Shown here: positions 27,062 to 30,000 of the stretch, piece by piece
Layout of the letters: every line of letters starts with the position of its first letter
How positions within the stretch are numbered: position 1 is the stretch's first letter
Origin: Mesostigma viride
Lineage: Eukaryota > Streptophyta > Mesostigmatophyceae > Mesostigmatales > Mesostigmataceae
DNA length: 30,000 bases
Direction: 5' to 3'
NCBI GenBank assembly: GCA_009746045.1
Contig: RPFO01000549.1
Span: forward strand, 1 to 30,000
Position numbers and translations under genes: made by a program
Notes under the pieces: generated by a model
Told to the model about the DNA's origin: nothing
What the model saw: the letters and a program-made list of their open reading frames with translations, nothing else
The model's database searches: none

Positions 27062-28835
27062 AACACCAGTCTTTGTGGATGCGTTTCAGTCAGCTGTGAT
27101 CGAGTTGCTGGTGGTTGTTACCTGTGGGACATTTCTTGTGGGGGGAGACTTGGTCCATATCTCAGGCTTGTCTTACATGATGCAGTGGCACTTTGGGCTG
27201 GAGGGTTAATTGTGGCCCGGCCTGCCGGTTTAGCTTCAGTGCTCTCATGTCGGCCTTTCCCTTGGCCTGTCGTGGTCTTGTTGTTACCACCTATTGACAG
27301 TGCCAATATCTTTTGACAAGAGCTTTCAGTTATGTCTACTGTATTATTTTCAGGTCGTCTGTGACTGACGCCACATGGGATGAGATAGGAGGTACTCGGC
27401 TATCATTGGTAATTACTTTAATGCATGCCCATTGGGCCATGCATAGTGTATATTTTTTATGCATGCACGCCATTATGTATCGCTGGGTCCATCCCATCAA
27501 ATGCTTGTTTATTGCCAGGTCTGGTGGAAGTCCGTAAGTACTTGCGTGTCATGCGCATGGGCATGTTTATAGTACTATGCTAATCTCTTTAGAAACATAA
27601 TTACACGGAAGTTACAAATCTCATCTGCATCATGCCCCAAGACACTACACAAACTATCAAATAAAATTATAACATGCCTCCGTTGGGAGATCATGTAGCA
27701 CATATTCCTTGCTGAATGGGTGGAGGTGGGTCAAGCCGCGACATCGAAATAAGGTAACTCTAACCTATCTAGTCTACAAAATCCTAACTACACTTCTCCC
27801 CAAAGCGCCCCTTCCGCTTTGGGGGAGGGGGCTTGCCCACAGGGGCTGGCGTGTCAGCCGGGACATTGGTCATCCACCTCTTCTTGTTCTGCATAGGAAC
27901 AGCTAGAGAGCGAAGAAGTGCGGTGTGGGGACCCCTTCTCGTGGTAATGCGTTACATGTACTCCCCACCGGGCTTTGCTCTTCATGGGTTCATAAAGACA
28001 ACAATTATTCAGTAAGAATTTAATAAATTAGGAACATAGATCCGTTGGGAGTCACTGTTACACATATATACCTGCAAAGGGGCATATGATTTTTAATACA
28101 TTCTGAGCTACAACCTGCACGTGCATGGGTTTAGTTAACTGGCACCTATACTACAGGCCTGACATGGGGTGGAGCTTCAGTGCTTCCCCGCCTTCTCCTT
28201 CTCCCACACTGGGTGCTCCGCCTCCTTCTTCTCCGGCCCTGCCCGTGGGTGCACCGGCCCCGCCTCCTCCTTCTCCTCACGGGACGATTCGCGCTCCACG
28301 CATGGCTGCAGCATCAGTTAGCACGGGCAAGACATAGCAGTAACCGCGCTATGGCTGTTCTAGCACCAGCCTAGCAGCCTGCCATGATCAGTCAGCAAAC
28401 CCACGACAGCTAAACCCTTGGCTGACACAACCAGTCCATGCATCATTAAGTATGGGTACGGGGAAAGCTTCCCGCATATCCATGCCCATATGGATGGCAG
28501 CAACACAAGGACTGGCACCCTAGCCCCCCCGTGCACACACAAAAACGTGGGTCGTGGCTTCCACGCCCCATCCGTCATGCATGACAGCGCGTAATTTACT
28601 CGCATTCACACCGGGCTGCATCCCAGCGCCGTTGCTGTCCCCATGTGACACGTCGGCTGATTAAGCAGATACACAGCTGAGTCTGATGTAAACCGCTAAA
28701 CCCCAAACCCATGCACACCACAGTCAAGGACGCGTGCATGTCAAGCCATGCCAATTGTGAACCGTACAGCAATTTACTTTTCAAGCCTGAAGAGGTGTAT
28801 AGGAGATAGTAGCCTGGAAGAGGTTACAGGGGCAC
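27062..28835. other. non-coding stretch with dispersed repeats
   Basis: No gene is supported. CTCCGTTGGGAG at about 27674 and TCCGTTGGGAGTCA at about 28041 (with GGGGCATATG at about 28079) are copies of the repeat at 9364-9445. A perfect 10-bp stem CCCCAAAGCG / CGCTTTGGGG with a 7-base loop lies at about 27799-27825. Bases about 28180-28290 are pyrimidine-rich with repeated CTCC and CTTC. Confidence 0.5.
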
Positions 28836-29045
28836 ATGTCCATTAGCGAGCGGAACAACACAGCATACACCCTACAAGCGTACCGCACAATGTCCTCCTG
28901 CAATTGTCTGCAGATCTCCCAATGCCGCAGACATCTCCACTGCTCTCATGGCGATTGCAAATGCTTGATGCCGCACCTCTGCTTACAGCAGAAAAGCTTC
29001 CTCCGGGCGAGGCACCTGACTGGAACCAACACCCATTCCTTGGCT

Positions 29046-29294
29046 TCACAACGTGGCCATGACAGCATCGTGAATCTGCTTCGCCAACGCCCACACTTCA
29101 GGACCCGCGCCCTGCACCGCCATGGCCACAGGCTGCACCGCTGCAATCGATGCAGCATTCACTGCCTGCGCCGCACCATGTACTGCATGCACGAAAGCCA
29201 ATCCTGGCTCGGTTATCATGGTCTTGCCCGATTCCTGCTTCTTCTTCTTCTTCGATGCGGTCATGCGCACTTTATACCCTTCCTCTCCAAGCAC
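29046..29294 (-). other. possible minus-strand exon
   Basis: An open frame with a Lys run (TASKKKKKQESGK) followed by an Ala/Val-rich helical stretch, ending in TGA at 29046. The frame is open upstream to about 29416. It may be an exon of the gene at 29348-29743 or a separate gene. The plus-strand frame over the same bases is Cys/His-rich and looks like a shadow. No splice sites clearly support it. Confidence 0.25.
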
Positions 29295-29347
29295 GCCTTC
29301 AGCACCTGGCTCGTGCGGTGCTGAATATGCTTCTGAAGGCGCGCCTT

Positions 29348-29743
29348 CTAAACACGAAATGTTGGCAATGTATGATTCCCAAACGGCATGATAGGCACAT
29401 AATCAGTCCCATTAATTGCTTTGCGGCAGTCAATGCACCAGAACACCTGTTGAAAAAAGAAGGTTATGCACGCTAGCGATTACCCGCGGCAAGAAGCAAT
29501 CAACACGCCTCGCTAACAACTGCAACCACAATGTAATTCATGACGGGCCACTCACCGCTACCCTGCTCTCCTGATTCAATGTCTCCCCATTCTCAAGGCC
29601 TCCATTGTAAACCTCTCCGTCTTCACCATCGTCATCGTCTTCCTCTTCCTCCACTCCGACGTATCCGTGTTTCCTTTTCCTAAGATACCTAGGGTTGTTC
29701 AAGTCGTATGTGCGGCGTTGGCACACTTCCAACAAAATTTTGG
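29348..29743 (-). CDS. partial unknown gene, two 3' exons
   Basis: Exon from at most 29743 to 29556, then intron 29555-29447 (GTGAGT...CAACAG, phase 0), then exon 29446-29348 ending in TAG. The first exon encodes LLEVCQRRTYDLNNPRYL, then a basic RKRKHG and an acidic EEEEDDDDGEDGE run. The second encodes WCIDCRKAINGTDY, a CxxC-containing segment. No ATG opens the first exon, so the 5' part is missing, possibly beyond the window or in the frame at 29971-29750. The mix of basic and acidic runs resembles the other unknown genes here. Family unknown. Confidence 0.42.
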
Positions 29744-30000
29744 CCGCCTCTACCCATTACCATTTATTCGTACTATCATAACATATCCAGGCGTTTGAAA
29801 AATCATTCCCTCGTTCGAACTTCTACCCCTGGGCGTCCATGACGAGGCAGTCACGACGGGACGCAGATGCACAAAAATAAAACAAGGCGACATCCCTTCA
29901 ATCATTGACCAAAAAACAGAATACGCGCAGAACTTGGATTTCAACACCACGCACCCATTACCAGCGAGCACGGCTGGCCTGCAACCGCCATCATTTCATA

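Noticed and set aside
434-29000. CRISPR array or bacterial system
   Set aside because: Repeats are satellites without unique spacers, and genes contain spliceosomal introns; nothing prokaryotic was seen.
28836-29324. Plus-strand 162-residue Cys/His-rich protein
   Set aside because: The opposite strand has a Lys-run-containing frame that reads more like coding sequence; the plus frame lacks any ordered Cys/His spacing.

Overview
The window looks like nuclear DNA of a eukaryote with a repeat-laden genome. Coding stretches are joined across consensus GT...AG introns of about 70 to 530 bp, genes lie on both strands without operons, and a large part of the window is satellite DNA. A green-lineage alga or plant is my best guess: there are CACTA-type transposon ends, a Tnp2/Plavaka-like transposase and two short CCCTAAACCCT motifs. 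The species cannot be read from the sequence.

Layout. Bases 1-433 are a polypurine tract. A CACTA-like end at 434 and a 15-bp satellite follow. A three-exon minus-strand gene (2810-1389) faces a four-exon plus-strand transposase gene with an embedded BAH domain (about 3697-8199), which is followed by a 92-bp satellite. After a (TGGA/GGGA/GGGT)n block comes a minus-strand 2-oxoglutarate/Fe(II) oxygenase gene (10959-9943), head to head with a four-exon acidic-protein gene (11825-13179). A 30-bp satellite is split by a 3.28-kb CACTA-ended element (13989-17267, TA target duplication). Next is a repeat-rich ORF running into a ubiquitin-specific-protease-like domain (17712-20322), then tetranucleotide blocks and inverted repeats (21366-23130). 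A frameshifted minus-strand protein kinase (24530-23350) lies head to head with a single-exon F-box-like gene (25817-27061). The right end is mostly non-coding, with part of a minus-strand gene at 29743-29348.

The strongest organising pattern is an 86-bp satellite in three places (about 3055-3483, 11097-11613, 25131-25527). Each copy sits in the spacer between two divergently transcribed genes. Seven of the eight introns in the three best gene models are phase 0. Together with the transposase, the oxygenase, the kinase and the protease-like gene, this suggests mobile-element cargo or repeatedly shuffled divergent cassettes. That reading is inference. Several reading-frame breaks fall in or near homopolymer runs, so they could be real decay or assembly errors.
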